Positions 23,401-36,360 are shown, counted from the first letter of the stretch. The stretch is DNA of 64,000 nt from Sarcophilus harrisii (GCF_902635505.1 NC_045426.1:331504374-331568373); one strand, 5' to 3'. Notes: generated by a model not told the origin, from the letters alone. Program-made: numbers and translations.

Positions 23401-24569
23401 AGTTATTTTAAAACATCTTTCTGGGACTGGTTAGTAGGTTTCACTAGACTGCCAAAGGGATTAATGTCATAAAATGATTAAAAACCTACACACAAGCTGC
23501 TAATCATATTAAAGCAATAAGCCACATTAAAAATACATTAGTTCTTTGCTGTGTTGGATATTAAAGGCAGATATTTAATTGCAGATATATTCATCTTTCA
23601 TGCACTTGATTTGAAGCATAACTACCCGCTCAGTGTAAATTGAATTGGAATGCTAAAAGTGTAAATCTAAAAGCAAGATTGTTTCTAGCAATTTCACAAT
23701 TATTTGCATCTGGATTAAAATTTCAACAACACATCTAATGTGATAAACAATTTTGTGTCCACTCATCCTTTGAATTCAGAAGGCAGTAAATACATTTGAG
23801 CTTTTAGAGACTTATTCAGTGTCAGATGCAATAAAAAAGCAACAAAGTTAAAAAGTTCAGGTGCTTTGGTAACAATATTCCTCAGTCCCTTATAATCTAC
23901 TTTGGTAGTTTATTATAATTTAACTATAAATCAAACAGCCAGGTAACACTCTAGAAGTATTTGAAATCTTTCTCAGCTTTATACATTTCTGGTCACTGCT
24001 TTTCCCTATTATGATTAACGTTCAGCAACTATCTTTTTTTTTGCTACCTCTGGAGGCTCTTTACTACTCATTTCTACAATAATTTACAAGTTCCTTAACT
24101 TTAAATAGCCTCCATCTGTTATTAGTATACCTATAGATAATGTTTCATCTTTTTTAAAACATTAACAACTTAGAAGATTCTTCTTATTTCCTCTGGGAAG
24201 GAGAGCCTCAAAATGAGGTTTGAGGGGGTTTTCTCCAGTTCCCTATAGCCGTAGACAAAGTAGTCTTAGACTTAGCTTTAAGGAGATGTATACAAACAAA
24301 GTATTATAAAATCTTGATTTATACTGCTTCTGACTTTGATAGAGTGTCTAAGCTAAAGGTCAGAAACTAAGGAAAATAAAAGAATTTGCTATATTCTTTT
24401 TAATTTTTTTTAATTTAAAGTCTAAATAGAAAGAAAATGAAATAGAAAAGTAAAAAAAAAAAAACTTATTATGTGCACAACAGAACATTTAAGAGGATTC
24501 AAAATATGTAACAATAAATTTCCATCTCAATAAAGTGTGTATAATAATGAAACATATTGTATTCAAAAC
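23401..24569. other. Gene-free AT-rich stretch
   Basis: 23430-23490 ('CACTAGACTGCCAAAGGGAT...') resembles a hAT-type DNA transposon fragment, at low confidence. Nothing else is recognised. Confidence 0.35.
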
Positions 24570-24613
24570 TGTTCATCCTTGCTTTCATCTATCTATCTAT
24601 CTATCTATCTATA
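24570..24613. repeat. (ATCT)n microsatellite
   Basis: Seven or more ATCT units. A CA-rich run follows at 24770-24806. Confidence 0.9.
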
Positions 24614-24629
24614 GTTCACTGCTGTGCAG

Positions 24630-25770
24630 TTTTTACTTAATTCTTTTTATCTCCTTTCTTTCTCCTCATTTCCCCCAAATAAGCTACAGTTTGAGCACAG
24701 ATATATTTGTGTTTACACAAATGTATATGTATATAAATATACGTATATACAAACATGTGGACTCACACATAGATACACACACACACATACACATACACAC
24801 AAATATATACATATTTGTATTATCTGTCATTTCCTTTCCCTGCTAACTTTTCTATTTTACTTCTACCTTTCAAATTGCCTTGCAATTACTTAACCTCCCC
24901 CAAATAATCCCTCACATATCTTCTTCCCCATCCTTTCCCTTGTTCTACATTCCTTTGCCATTAATCTATATCCTTTTCCTGCTCTTGTTAAACCCCACAC
25001 CTTTCTATACCCCTTTTTATTCTCTTCCTTCAACCTTTTATTTCTTCATAGATTTTAGAGAATCCTATATCATTTTTAGAATATACATTTATTCTTCCCT
25101 CTTTACCCCATTCCCAGTGTGAGTAGGATTTCAAAACTACCAGCTCTCCTCCACCATCAATTCCTCTGCATTGATTCTTTCTCACATATCATTCATATAG
25201 CAAAGTTCCCATTTTTACCTTTTCCTACATAGTTTTGCTTTTTATAATCACATCATATTCAGCTCTACCCCAGTCTTTTTTTGGACTACCCAATTATTAA
25301 TACCAGTCTTAGAGATATAGTTTACATTTCCATGTATAAAACTTAAACAATTTGTCCTTATTGAATTCCTTAAAATTAGACTCTGATGTTGACTTTTATA
25401 CATTAAATTTTGTTGACTTCAGATTGTCTGCAACAATATCCCAAAAATCTGACACTGTGTTGAATGTCCATTTTTTCCCATTCAGTGTTATACTTAATTA
25501 TGCTGGATAAATTATTTTCAGTCATAAGCCTCGGTTTTTTGATTATCAATATATACTGTTCCAGAATCTGGAGTCTTTTATTGTAGCCATTGATAAGTTT
25601 TCTGTGACTCTAAATGTAGCTGTAGCATATTTTACTTATTGTTGCTTGTAACATTTTCTCTCTGATCTGAGGGTTTTGAAATTTACCAATGATATTCTTG
25701 ATTGTTTTCTTTGTAAGATCTCTTTTAGGTAGTAATTGGTGGAGTTTCTTGTGGTTTTGTTAAACTGAGG
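24630..25770 (-). mobile_element. L1 5' region / ORF1 remnant, minus strand
   Basis: Pyrimidine-rich text ('CCCATCCTTTCCCTTGTTC', 'CCCCTTTTTATTCTCTTCC') is followed at 25480-25760 by 'ACTGTTCCAGAATCTGGAGT', 'TTGCTTGTAACATTTTCTC' and 'TTTACCAATGATATTCTTGA'. This word order is that of antisense marsupial L1. It is diverged and non-coding. Confidence 0.6.
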
Positions 25771-26099
25771 GTTCATCAGAAAGGACTAATGGGGGAAATG
25801 GATAAGAAAAATTAAGAATGAGGAGGCCTATAATAAAAGCTCTGTGTTTTAATAATAACCATGAGATTTTAATGCTTTCTTATTTTTCTTTATTGAATGC
25901 TTTTTTTCTCAATGATCTTGTGATCTTTCATAAGGAATTGGCAATTATATATAATTGGGATTATATATAATCCCAGAATGATTCTTAACTTGTCCATTAC
26001 CTTTATCCAAAATACCTTTAAAAGAAGAAATTTTGGGATTTATCTTCATCACAAGGAGAGAAATCTGCTTTGAAATCAAAAAATAAAATTAGTTACTGT

Positions 26100-26197
26100 G
26101 CAAGAGAAGGAAATGGCAAACCATTCCAGCATCTTTGCCAAGAAAACCCCCAAAGGGAGACATGAAGAATACAACTAAAACAACCAAACAACAGCTG
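26100..26197 (+). mobile_element. MAR1-like SINE 3' part
   Basis: GAGAAGGAAATGGCAAACCA, TTCCAGCATCTTTGCCAAGA, AAACC and an ACAACTAAAACAACCAAACAAC tail. This is the 3' half of the marsupial SINE, with the A/C-rich RTE-style tail. Confidence 0.85.
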
Positions 26198-26232
26198 TTT
26201 TATCTTAGGAACGTTACTTGTTCTCTTTGGAA

Positions 26233-26340
26233 TTTTATTATTTCATCTATAAAATGAAATTACACATTTTATTATTTCATCTGTAAAATGAAATTACACT
26301 AGGTGATCTCTAATATCTATCTCCATTTTAACATTCTTTA
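26233..26340 (+). repeat. MIR-like fragment with a 34-bp tandem duplication
   Basis: The unit 26233-26266 is repeated directly at 26267-26300 with two base differences. Each unit contains the SINE/MIR words TTTCATCTRTAAAATGAAAT. After it, 'CTAGGTGATCTCTAA' continues as in MIR-type elements. Confidence 0.75.
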
Positions 26341-26619
26341 ATTCTATTAATTTTATTGCTTATTCTGTATTATAATTTTAAAAATGTGTAAAATTACTTA
26401 ATTTATTTTAGTTCATTTTATTTTAAACTCATAAATAACTACAAGTATTCAAACATATGAATGAATATGACAAAAGAACATGTAACCTGAAACAAATGAC
26501 TCTGAGTGTCTAGAGATTCCATTGCTCATTGATGATTACTCTCCCTTCCCAAAGAAACTGTGAATATTGACTTTATTACTCTAGAGGAGTATAGTTATTA
26601 TCATTATTGTTTTTATGAA

Positions 26620-26880
26620 CCTTTTTTTACTCTTACTACTATGGGTATGGTTGGAACTTTTCAACAATTATCATTATCTTTAATTTGGGTCTTTGTTATT
26701 CATTGTACATCAGTTCATAGAGGTCCTCCAATATTTCTTAAACTTCTTTATATTGTTTCTAATGAAAAAATGATTTTTCATTGCCTCATATCACAATTTG
26801 CTAATTCATTCTCCAATTAATAGACACTTCTTTCCTCCTCCTATTCTATAGGATATGTTTATATCCTATAAAAGTTAGCT
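26620..26880 (-). mobile_element. Old L1 3' region relic, minus strand
   Basis: 'CATTGTACATCAGTTCATAG', 'CAATTTGCTAATTCATTCTC' and 'CCAATTAATAGACA' echo the antisense L1 ORF2/3' UTR words 'CATCAGTTCATGTAAG' and 'CATTCTCCAATTGATGGGCA'. It is very decayed. Confidence 0.4.
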
Positions 26881-27010
26881 TTTACAAATGACATAGCCAG
26901 ATATAATAAATGTGTGTATATACATACATATATATGTGTGTGAGCATATATGTATATATATATATAGATAGATAAATTTATATAATATGCATAATAAATA
27001 TGTACAATAA

Positions 27011-27256
27011 GACAGGTGGCATAGTGGATTGAGTATTGGGCCTAAAGTAAAATATTCATATTCATCAGTTCAAATGTAGTCTCAGACACTTACTAGCTAT
27101 GTAACTCTCAGCCAGTGATTTAATTCTGTTTGCCTCAGTTCTTTATCTGAAAAATTAACTGGAGAAGGAAATGATACTCCAGTATTTTCACCAGGAAAAC
27201 TCCAAGTACTGTCACAAAGATTTGGACATTACTGAAACAACTGAACAACAGCAGCA
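27011..27256 (+). mobile_element. MAR1-like SINE, near full length
   Basis: tRNA-like head GACAGGTGGCATAGTGGATT, B-box-like GTTCAAATG, core 'TCTCAGACACTTACTAGCTA', 'CTGGAGAAGGAAATGATACT' and the tail AAACAACTGAACAACAGCAGC. The order and length (about 245 bp) fit an RTE-mobilised marsupial SINE. Confidence 0.9.
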
Positions 27257-28012
27257 AAATGTGATTTTGGAGGAAATCAACTGTCTGAGAATTAATGACA
27301 ATTGATAATTGTCATTTTCAATTTGAGTTATATCTTGCCAACACAGAAGGTAGTCTTCCCAGTGCACTGAGCCATTCAGGAAAACAAAATTTAAATGTTT
27401 CCTATTAATCAACAAATAATTGTTAAGTACAATTTATATTCTTAAACCTTGAAGTTAACACAAGATACATGCATGATATAAAATGAATTATACTCCCAAG
27501 AATTCTAAATAAAATCTAATTAGAGAAACTAAATGAGCATGTATGAAATGGATCAAGATTTTACAAGAGTGCATAACCAAATAGCATCTCTATAAACTTT
27601 AGTTGTAGTCAGTGTTGATGGAAAAAATAAGACATGATTTTCACCTTGAAAACTGATTAGAATTGACATTTCTGTTAAAAAATAAAAAAGAAGCATGTTC
27701 TTGGTAAGCAACCATAAGTACATATTCCCAGAATTGGAAATCAACTATAGATAGATGAATGAATGGATAGATCTATCTATCTGTGTTTGTGTATGTAGGT
27801 ATATATATATATATTTATACACACAGCTAAAGAGAGAAAGAGACACAGAGATATTAATGATGAAATAAAGCTAAGAGGAATAATGTTTTTATTTGTGGTT
27901 ATTTAGAAGGAAGAAAGTTGAATAAATTAAGTGGGGTCAAGTTATAGAATGATTTCACAACTTAAAGAGACTTAATAACATCACAAAATGTGGAAATGGT
28001 AATGAATCTATG

Positions 28013-28215
28013 CAGCCACATCCTGCAGTGAATAAAATATTGTCCTTGGAGTCAGGAAGATCTAAGTTGAATTGTACCTTAGACATTTTACCCAGTGTGT
28101 GACCCTAAGCAAGCATTTAACTTCTGGAATCTTTCAATTGGTCACAAGTCACACCTTTCTCACAAAGTTGATGTGAGGATCAAGTATGATAAATTGTGTA
28201 AAACATTTATTAACT
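28013..28215 (+). mobile_element. tRNA-derived SINE (MIR/MON-like)
   Basis: 'TTGTCCTTGGAGTCAGGAAG', 'ATCTAAGTTGAATTGTACC', 'GTGTGTGACCCTAAGCAAGC' and a MIR-type end 'GATGTGAGGATCAAGTATGA', then TAAAACATTTATTAAC. It lies between the SINE at 27011 and the OR gene. Confidence 0.75.
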
Positions 28216-28691
28216 TTTTAAAAATAGATAAAAGCTATCCTTATCATTATTATCATCTCAGAAGTCATTTAGATTTCTTAGAGTAGAAGCTTCTCCTCCA
28301 ACACTTCTAATTCCCCAAAAGAGGTTACTCAAGTCTACTTGGAGATTTTCAGTGAGGGGTAACTTATTACTTCTCAGTGAAATCCATTCCACTTGGATGA
28401 AGCTCTGATTTCTGGAAAAGTTTGCCTAGCATTGCTTTTAACTTCTACCTTTTTTGTTCTTAGCTTCAGCATCAACATTCTACTAATTTAGATCTTAAAT
28501 GCTTTATGTTTCCAAACAGAAAAAAGTTTTATATTGTCTATTTTTCATTATAGTCCCCTCCATGACTATTCTTTACCATAGGTGATTGTGGAAAGGTATA
28601 TCAGTGCAAAAGAAAAACAATCAGGCTTTGAAAAGTAAATTCTTAATGTGGGTAGTTCCCCTCCTCCTTATATGACGTTTATTACAGTCTC

Positions 28692-29630
28692 TCATGTTCT
28701 CTGTGAGAAGATATTTTTGCTGAGCTTTATCACAGCTGCTTTCACATCCTTGTTCCTCAGACTGTAAATGATGGGATTCAGCATAGGAATGACCACAGCA
28801 TAGAAGAGAGCAATCAGTTCATCTGTTGCATGGGAGTCTTTGGACTCTGGCTTCATGTACATGAAGGTGATAGTTCCATAAAACATAATCACTACAGTCA
28901 GATGGGAAGAGCAGGTAGAAAAGGCTTTTTTTCTTCCCTCAACAGAATTGATTCTCAAGATGGTAAATAGAATGAAAAAGTAGGAGATGAATATGAATAC
29001 CACTGGAATCACTATTATAAAAATATTTGATATCACCATTATAATCACATTGAGAGAAATATCTTCACAGGCCAATTTCAACACAGCCAGGATCTCACAT
29101 GTGAGATAGTCAATGACGTTCCCACAAAATGTCAGACGCATAACTAGGGAGGTTTGTATCACTGAAGTCAACCCACCTGCCATCCAACAACCAGTCACCA
29201 TCTTCACAGAAAGGCCCTTGTTCATGATAATTGTATATCTCAGAGGATTGCAAATGGCTACATAACGATCAAATGCCATTACAGAAAGGAGCACACACTC
29301 TGTGGATCCCATGGCAAAGGAAAAGAACATTTGTAATCCACATCCAATGAAGGAAATAGATTTTTCCTCTGAAAGGAAATTCACAAGTAACAAGGGAATG
29401 GAAGAAGATGTGTAGCAGATGTCCAAAAAAGAAAGATTACTGAGGAAGAAATACATGGGAGTGTGGAGGTGAGAGTCCAGGATGCTGATTGTAATGAGAA
29501 AACTGTTGCCCATCAGGATTACAATGTACATAATAAGGCATAACAGAAAGAAAACCATATAAAAGACAGGATAGCCAGCAAGACCATGAAGAAAGAACAT
29601 AGTCACAGAGGTCTTATTGTGTGTTTCCAT
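28692..29630 (-). CDS. Olfactory receptor, class II, family 13-like (intact)
   Basis: A seven-transmembrane odorant receptor of 312 residues, the normal length for the family. It would act in the cilia of olfactory neurons and couple to Golf. It has an N-glycosylation site at N5 (NKT) and GN in TM1 (41-42). [16 protein letters not shown] is at 55-70 and C97 with C169/C178/C188 form the loop cysteines. [15 protein letters not shown] is at 118-132, SY at 216-217, [10 protein letters not shown] at 235-244 and [12 protein letters not shown] at 282-293. The open frame extends six codons further upstream, but only through a GTG. I chose the ATG at 29630 because it gives the same N-terminal length as the paralogue at 45081. 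A candidate splice acceptor (TGTTGTAG before GTGGAAG) lies about 18 bases upstream, so an upstream noncoding exon is likely. It aligns without gaps to the protein at 45081. The family assignment is by recognition. OR13 and OR2S are hard to tell apart without a search. Confidence 0.93.
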   Translation of the reverse strand: METHNKTSVTMFFLHGLAGYPVFYMVFFLLCLIMYIVILMGNSFLITISILDSHLHTPMYFFLSNLSFLDICYTSSSIPLLLVNFLSEEKSISFIGCGLQMFFSFAMGSTECVLLSVMAFDRYVAICNPLRYTIIMNKGLSVKMVTGCWMAGGLTSVIQTSLVMRLTFCGNVIDYLTCEILAVLKLACEDISLNVIIMVISNIFIIVIPVVFIFISYFFILFTILRINSVEGRKKAFSTCSSHLTVVIMFYGTITFMYMKPESKDSHATDELIALFYAVVIPMLNPIIYSLRNKDVKAAVIKLSKNIFSQRT

Positions 29631-29649
29631 TTGTTCTCTATCTTCCACC

Positions 29650-29836
29650 TACAACATTTCAGATAAGAAGACAAAGCACCAACTTTACCATACTACAATT
29701 AATTCAAATATGATTTTAACTTTTGGGAATCCTATATTTAACACATTTCTATAGATGCAAAACATCCAGTAACCAAATGAAATTTTGCACAGTAGCCCTA
29801 TCTTCATACTAATATTTCCAAAGCACCTTCACTTTC
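29650..29836. repeat. Upstream block of the minus-strand OR (copy 1)
   Basis: Starts about 20 bases upstream of the OR start codon on the gene's 5' side. It is repeated in direct orientation at 30764-30950. Shared words are 'CAACATTTCAGATAAGAAG', 'CTACAATTAATTCAAATATG' and 'TTTAACTTTTGRGAATYCTA'. It matches no repeat family I recognise. It includes the candidate splice acceptor side and any proximal intron sequence. Confidence 0.85.
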
Positions 29837-30763
29837 AACCTAGTGATGGCTTGATGTGTATTCACAGAGTTGTGTTTGTGTTTGTGTGTGTGAAATACTG
29901 CTAGGATTTCAAATTGTCATTGGCTTTGGATTCATGAAGAGCGGTGATTCTGACAATAGGATTGGCATTCCTTCCATTGCATCACCTAACTGCTCCTGGT
30001 AGGATTTACTAATTGTTTCATCAGATCAGCTCTTGATTATCATGTGAAATGGGGACTCTTTTCCAAATTGACATTCTCTCTCCCTGCACCCCTTTCTGAC
30101 ACCTCTTTTATTTTGAATCATTTCACACTACTCTAGGTATTTTCATTTTCTAATTGAAGAGCATTTAGAAGTTGACATGGGTCATAATTCAGTCCATCAC
30201 ATAGCTACATTCACTGGTTTCATTCTTACAGTTTCCCAAGTGCCTACTCACTTTGGAGGGATTTGCAGTTGCACAAACACTGTGGTCAGATTTTCTTGCC
30301 AGATTCAAGAAAAGGAGTGTCTCCTTCCATATACTGAAACAGTTTTTAGTGACCTATATAATATTCAAGGAGAACTTTTACTGAGGATTTGACACAGAAG
30401 CCTAAAATAAAACTTTTTATTGGCCTAGAATCCATACCTGGAATAGCATTGTGACATATTCAATGTCATACATTCTTACTTATAGTTGGATGCTTACATA
30501 ATCATAATAAGAAAGTAATCCTTCTCTTCCTTTCCACACATTCTTGTTTTTTTTTTTCACACTTAATCTCTGCTTATATTACACTCTTCCACAAACTGCA
30601 AGACCCTCATACCTATTTAAAGATTAAGATTGTTGATAACATGGCCTTATATCTGATATCTTTGGAATATAATACTCTGTGAATTTTAAAAACTTTTTGG
30701 CAGAAGGATATGATTAATTTTACTAATCTAGGTCATAATCATAAATAATTATTAGAGATGTTA
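29837..30763. other. Gene-free stretch between the two upstream blocks
   Basis: 29940-30000 ends in 'TTCCATTGCATCACCTAACT', GCTCC, the antisense head of a tRNA-derived SINE. The rest is unassigned. Confidence 0.4.
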
Positions 30764-30950
30764 GTTTTCAACATTTCAGATAAGAAGAAAAAACAATGAT
30801 TTTATCAAACTACAATTAATTCAAATATGACTTTAACTTTTGAGAATTCTATATTTAACACATGACTATAAATGTAAAATATCATGTAACTAAGTCAATT
30901 TTTGCACAGTGGCCATATCTCCACACTAGTGTATCCAAAGCACCCTCATG
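30764..30950. repeat. Upstream block (copy 2)
   Basis: A direct copy of 29650-29836, about 1.1 kb further from the OR gene. Similarity ends on both sides without obvious repeat ends, and no OR coding sequence adjoins this copy. Confidence 0.85.
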
Positions 30951-33900
30951 TTAGCTTTATCTTTTCCTTTTTCCTTTACCTAACCAGAATTCACCAAGCA
31001 CAAATGTAAGCCATTTAACCTCCTGAGAAAAATGTGCTATGCATCAAACTTTAAAAGCAAACAAAACAAAAACATGCTGAGTTATTAAGTTGTATTTTTC
31101 TTCAGAAGAGAAAATATATGCATTACTGAAAATTATCTTCAGGAATATGCTAAAATCCACGTTGTAGGTATAATGTTTTTTTTAATTCTGCTCTTTTCTA
31201 GCACAGTTACACCAATAACTTTCCCCAATCATGACACCATCTGCAGTATATTAAAGGTAAGCATCTATTTTCAATTAGCTCTGTTCCCCACACTACCTTT
31301 ACTGAACCCAAAATACATTTCAATCCTGCACCTACTTCACCAGATGCTGTCTGTCATTTATGGAGTAAGTCACCTCTTTATGTTGAAAGAACCATGGCAA
31401 TGTTAAGAACCTTGGAAATTAGATGTCATATTACAGTCAGGCAAGTCTTCAGTTCCAGAGATAATCAAATGTAGGTCTACACAAAAGGACAATGCATAAG
31501 GCCCCTAAAGTCATAAACATAGAAAGAGATCTTTACTATGTAAAGATTGTAGGGCAGAGCTATTTGTTTCTGTTAACAATTAATATTACTTGTTGGATAG
31601 GAGATGCCAAGTGCCTACAGGTGTTATTTCTTAGAATAAAAAATTCAAAAGTTTGAAGAATAATACTGAGGCTAGAGACAGTGATATTAGCATTACCTCT
31701 TATCTCCCAAAAGATCTATTTACCTTACCCTGATCATAATTACTATACCCTGTTCTCTTCCACTGGAGGGTCAGGGATATATCACTCAGATATTCATTTA
31801 CAATTCATCATTACTATCTGGAAAATGGAATCATAGACACCAGGACTCATCATACAAATGATATTACTGTTTAATTGATTGGGTAGGGCATCTCTTCAAG
31901 ATGAAGAAGACTGGCCTTGTTTCCAGCCTAGTCCCTGAAACCAACATCCAGAGAATCAGACCTTGGAATAAGATTTGAGAGCTGCATCTACAGGTGCTAT
32001 AACCCACTAACCTGTCTGTAGCAATAATTACTAAAGACCAAAAAATAAATTTCTTTTCATCAAAATGCTCCATGCTGTCAAATAGTTCAATATCAGAAAT
32101 AACTGTGGTTTTATTTGGAGAAATGACTTTAAAAAAGATGTGTTTGTTTTGCTGCTGTACCATGTAACCCTTCTTTCCAAATTTCAGTGGAATCCTCCTA
32201 CATGTATTGTTTCCCTTTGTTAGAAAATGAGTGCCAAGAGAAAAGCACTTATATAACTTTTCTATTTTTTATCTTCAATGCTTAGCACAGTGTTCTGCAC
32301 ATACTGGCTTAAGAAATGGTTTTCATTCAGGCAAGCATTTATTTATTTATTCCTTTATCATACCCCTAAAAATCTGAATAATGGAGAAACATTATCCTAC
32401 TTGCTTTATCATCTTTTCCACAACAGAGATCAGATTGCTTTTTATAATAAATAATAACTGCTATAGGAAAAATGCAAACATTGTAGTTTAGTGAATCAGT
32501 TAAGCAAATGTTCCTATACAATTTATTGTGTGCTTCATACTCTGAAAACAAGATTACCAGTCCTCAACTTAGCACTTAATACCTGTTAATGTAAATCAGA
32601 GATGTTAATTCTCGATCTCTGTTCATTCTGTTCATTTTTTTTTTTTTTGGTAGAATTTTGTCTTGTTACATTTTCCTTGCTCTGTCCTTCCTTTCTCAGA
32701 TGATTTAGTTTTAGAATCTACATTTGTTTCCCCAAAATCTAATACCCCAAATTTTTAAATCTAATCTATCTTTATGATTAGAGTCTTCCTTAGCATTTAG
32801 TGAGTATCACATCTTCAGTCTTTACATCCATTACCTCTGATTGGGAGATCATCTTCTTCTCAGGCTTCAGCACACTGAAGATTGCTTTGCCTTGATTTTT
32901 TTCTAAAGCAATTGATTGTCTCCTATTTTAGGAAGCTCTTCAGTATGATGATGGGTTTCCAAAATTCCTTCCTCATAGGGAGATATGTTGTTCCAAGATT
33001 TTATGGCCTTATCTACATGTGTTGTTATTTATTCCAAAGTTGTATTAACAAAAAGAAACCAAATTTGCTTAGAGATGGGAAACACAGAAGAAAAGTAGAT
33101 TAAATCTCTTTCAAGAATTTTTCAAAGGTTTACTCAATTTCATTTGGCCAAGAAAAATGATGAGAGCCATTGCTTTGACCCCATAGTAGAAGCCCCCAAA
33201 TCTCTAAAGAATCAGCCACATTGTTTAGATGCCAATTTAAATCTCTTCCTTTTTGGGATTTTTTTGTCCCCAAAGCAATTTAAAGTTCTGACTTGGATAT
33301 ATACAGAGAGAGAAAACTTCCTGATACTTCAGGAATAATGCCCCCAAGGCCCAATTACTGGGAACTTGTTACATTACACTATTTTAAGCAAAGACATATT
33401 TGAATGTTCATTCTAGACAATAATATAGTTTATATGAGTTTAATTAAATGAAAGAAATTATTAAACTGACAGAAGTTTCATAATCTAATGGAAAGATATC
33501 TAGGATGATAAAAGATGAAATTCCACCATTGACAGATTTTATCTTTGTGACAATGAACAATTTATTTTTCCTCTTGTTGCTCTAGAAAATTCTTTAAGAA
33601 TGTGCATTGGTAGAGATAGTTTCTTTACCATGGCATCACAGAGATTAATGAAATCAACAGGGCTACTTCCTGTCTCTAAGAAAAATACTTTGTTACCTGA
33701 TAGTGTAGCCATTAGGTGGCAAGGAATAATGAGAAAAAAAAGAACAAAATGAAGTATTTGCTCTCTAAACATATATAATTTGCTTGGAAAGATCTCACAC
33801 TACACAAACCCATTCCCAGACATAACTCATGTTTTGTACTTAGATTGTTTTAATATTGATTTCTGTAGAATCTGTCTTGTTATTGTGAAAAAATTTTGGA

Positions 33901-34449
33901 GACGTGCTCTGAAGACGTAGTCAACAGACAACAAATACCTGGCTTCCTTATTCTATTCCAATGGTTGACTTTTCTCCTTATTTTAAGCTACAGATATATT
34001 TCATCTCTTAAAATGACAAAAGGATCAATATTTGCAGGTTTGCTCCTCCTATTACTTATTCTCATGTCATTATCTATGTGTTTCTAATCTTCCTTTGGAG
34101 GAAGTAAATGCTTCAGTTGAAAATTTTTTTCTACAAGCTTGGTAAAAGCAAGAATGAATAAATGGCTTCAAATTCTTATTCCTTTAATTCCTTTTGAACT
34201 ATAGAGCAAGTTAAGCTGAATTTGATAGACAAAGTATGAAACTCAACAATAAGAAGGCCAGGAAAAATTGATGCTTGTCTTTGGTATATCAATTACTCCA
34301 AGCAGAGGTAATACTAATTCTACTAGTTCATATTAGTTTATATTTTATATTTTCAAAACACCCTGCATAGTTATTTGATCTTCAAAAGATCCTGTTACAT
34401 GGGAGATACTATTGTACTCACTTTACAAACAACAGCATTGAAATCTTCA
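30951..34449. other. Unassigned gene-free stretch
   Basis: AT-rich and non-coding. The short open frames here (for example 31864-32163 minus and 33896-34087 plus) show no family resemblance. A 34-base segment at 33722-33755 recurs at 35189-35223. Confidence 0.4.
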
Positions 34450-34900
34450 GATATTAAGTTGGTCAGTCAGTCAATAAGCATTTAGTAAGCTCTTCTTTTG
34501 TGACATATGGTGCTGTGCTGGGCATACAAAGAAATTTTGTCAAGAAACACTTGTCAAGAATCATGTATTCTTATGTGGGCAAAGTATCCAAATAACTATT
34601 TCCATGTAAGATACCTACAGAGTATATCAGGATAATCAGAAAGGAGGAGGCATTAGCAGCTGGTTCAGGGAAAGGGACTTAAAAAGGCTATGCTGTGAAT
34701 AGGATTTGTGCTAAGACTTGAAGGACATCAGGGAAAATCAGACAGAGAGAACTGAGCCTTCTAAGAAGTGAGGTTGGGCAGTAGAAAGACCCAGAGATGG
34801 GTAGTGGAATGTGAAGGAACTGCAAGTAGGCCTGGATAACTAGTTCATAGGATATGAGAAGGAGCAAGATGTATGAAAGAAGGCTAATTTGTCCAAGTCT
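34450..34900 (+). repeat. Old interspersed repeat, family not assigned
   Basis: 'CAATAAGCATTTAGTAAGCT', 'GGTGCTGTGCTGGGCATACA', 'GCTAAGACTTGAAGGACATC' and 'GGAGCAAGATGTATGAAAGA' follow the word order of the longer relative at 58455-59170. That family opens with a TATGTGCCAGGCACTGTGCT-like head and is widespread in mammals. Confidence 0.5.
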
Positions 34901-36360
34901 TCAGCTCAAAAGTGATGTACCTGAGACTCAAGTACAGTTTTTTATATTTAATAATTGACCTTACACATAAATAAACCAAATGTATTTTTAAAACAATGGC
35001 TTAGATATTTAGTACATGTAAATTCACTGAAAAATCCTTCTATTGTATTTTTTAGCATAATTTGACTGAATTCCACTGGCATCTTAAACAGAATTCCTTC
35101 TCTTCAATATGACTTTAGAGGGTTTATAAACCTGGAATGGAGGGTGAATATTTCCATGTGTCTTGTGAGTGTTATAGAAATCTTATCCAGGAATAATGAG
35201 AGAAAAAAAGAACAAAATGAAGTCTTTGGGGTTCCATTCAAGAGCAATACAAGAGAATATGGGGAGATAAAACTGCTCACCAAAGAGAAAGGAAACACAG
35301 TGTACTTTGTATCATGAAAGAAAGATTTGTTTTTGGTAATTAGACCCTCATAATCAAAGCAGTGGAGGAGAGGAACATTAAGAATTCATTTTTAAAAGAG
35401 AAGAAAGAATAGTTCAAAAAAGCAACCAATATATCAGTTGAGTCTGACACTTTTTTTCATTTGTTTTCAATACTCCACAACTATAACCCTGCCCTCTGCC
35501 TAAAAGGACAGAGTTGTATAATTTCAGTTTATTTTTTCAGGTCCAAAATTATTTCTGATAATTCATACACTATTAATTTTTGTTGTCTAATAATGCCCAT
35601 ATCCTCACCAAAATAAACTTAAGATTTAAGATGTGCTCTTTCCCATCATTCATTTTATTCATATAACTTCTAGATTTTTCATTGAACACTTTCCATTATA
35701 AACTCAAAGAGAAAGAGGTCTCTATACTTTCTTTTCTGTCTTGGAAATTATACGCCATTTAATGAAAAATAAGAAGGCATGTGTTCTCAATAGTCTTTAA
35801 AATTAAAAATCTTTGCACACTTATCTTTGCTAATAGGTTAATATAATCAAGATACTCATAAATATTCAATAAAAAGCAAAAAAATATATAAATTAACCCA
35901 TATGAAATACTAATTGTAAAAGAAACTAGTCATTCTTCTAGAGGATACATAATCCTTTTTCAATCCCTAAAATAGGGACCAACTTTTTTGCTAGTGTCCC
36001 CAAATGACTGTATCATTTGTCTTCCTGTGGTAAGCTTCTCTTGGCCTGCTTATTAGCAAAAAAAGTATTCTATGATTTTTAAAATTAGTTTTTAGGGGTT
36101 TTTCTTTATTTGTTTTATTATTACATACTGACTGATTCTTCAACTTTTCTCTCTTCAAATTTTGATAGATCCTCTATTTTATCTTACTTTATTCAATTTT
36201 AGTTTAGGGATAAACTTTATTTACCTGCTCTGGTTAGCAATTCATTGTTGTTTCCTTTAAATGTGAGGGTATATACCACTGACAAAACCAATATGAAGAC
36301 ATTTTCTATAATTGGTAAAGTCTTTTTTTTCAGTTTTGCCTATAATACTGACATTTAGTG
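34901..36360. other. Unassigned gene-free stretch
   Basis: AT-rich. Nothing is recognised apart from the short segment at 35189-35223 shared with 33722-33755. Confidence 0.4.

Noticed and set aside
27011-27256. tRNA gene at the head of the SINE
   Set aside because: The tRNA-like head is part of a diverged SINE. No complete cloverleaf with intact A and B boxes could be drawn.
29631-29648. Upstream extension of the minus-strand OR by six codons
   Set aside because: The extension would start at GTG. The ATG at 29630 gives the family's usual N-terminus and matches the paralogue.
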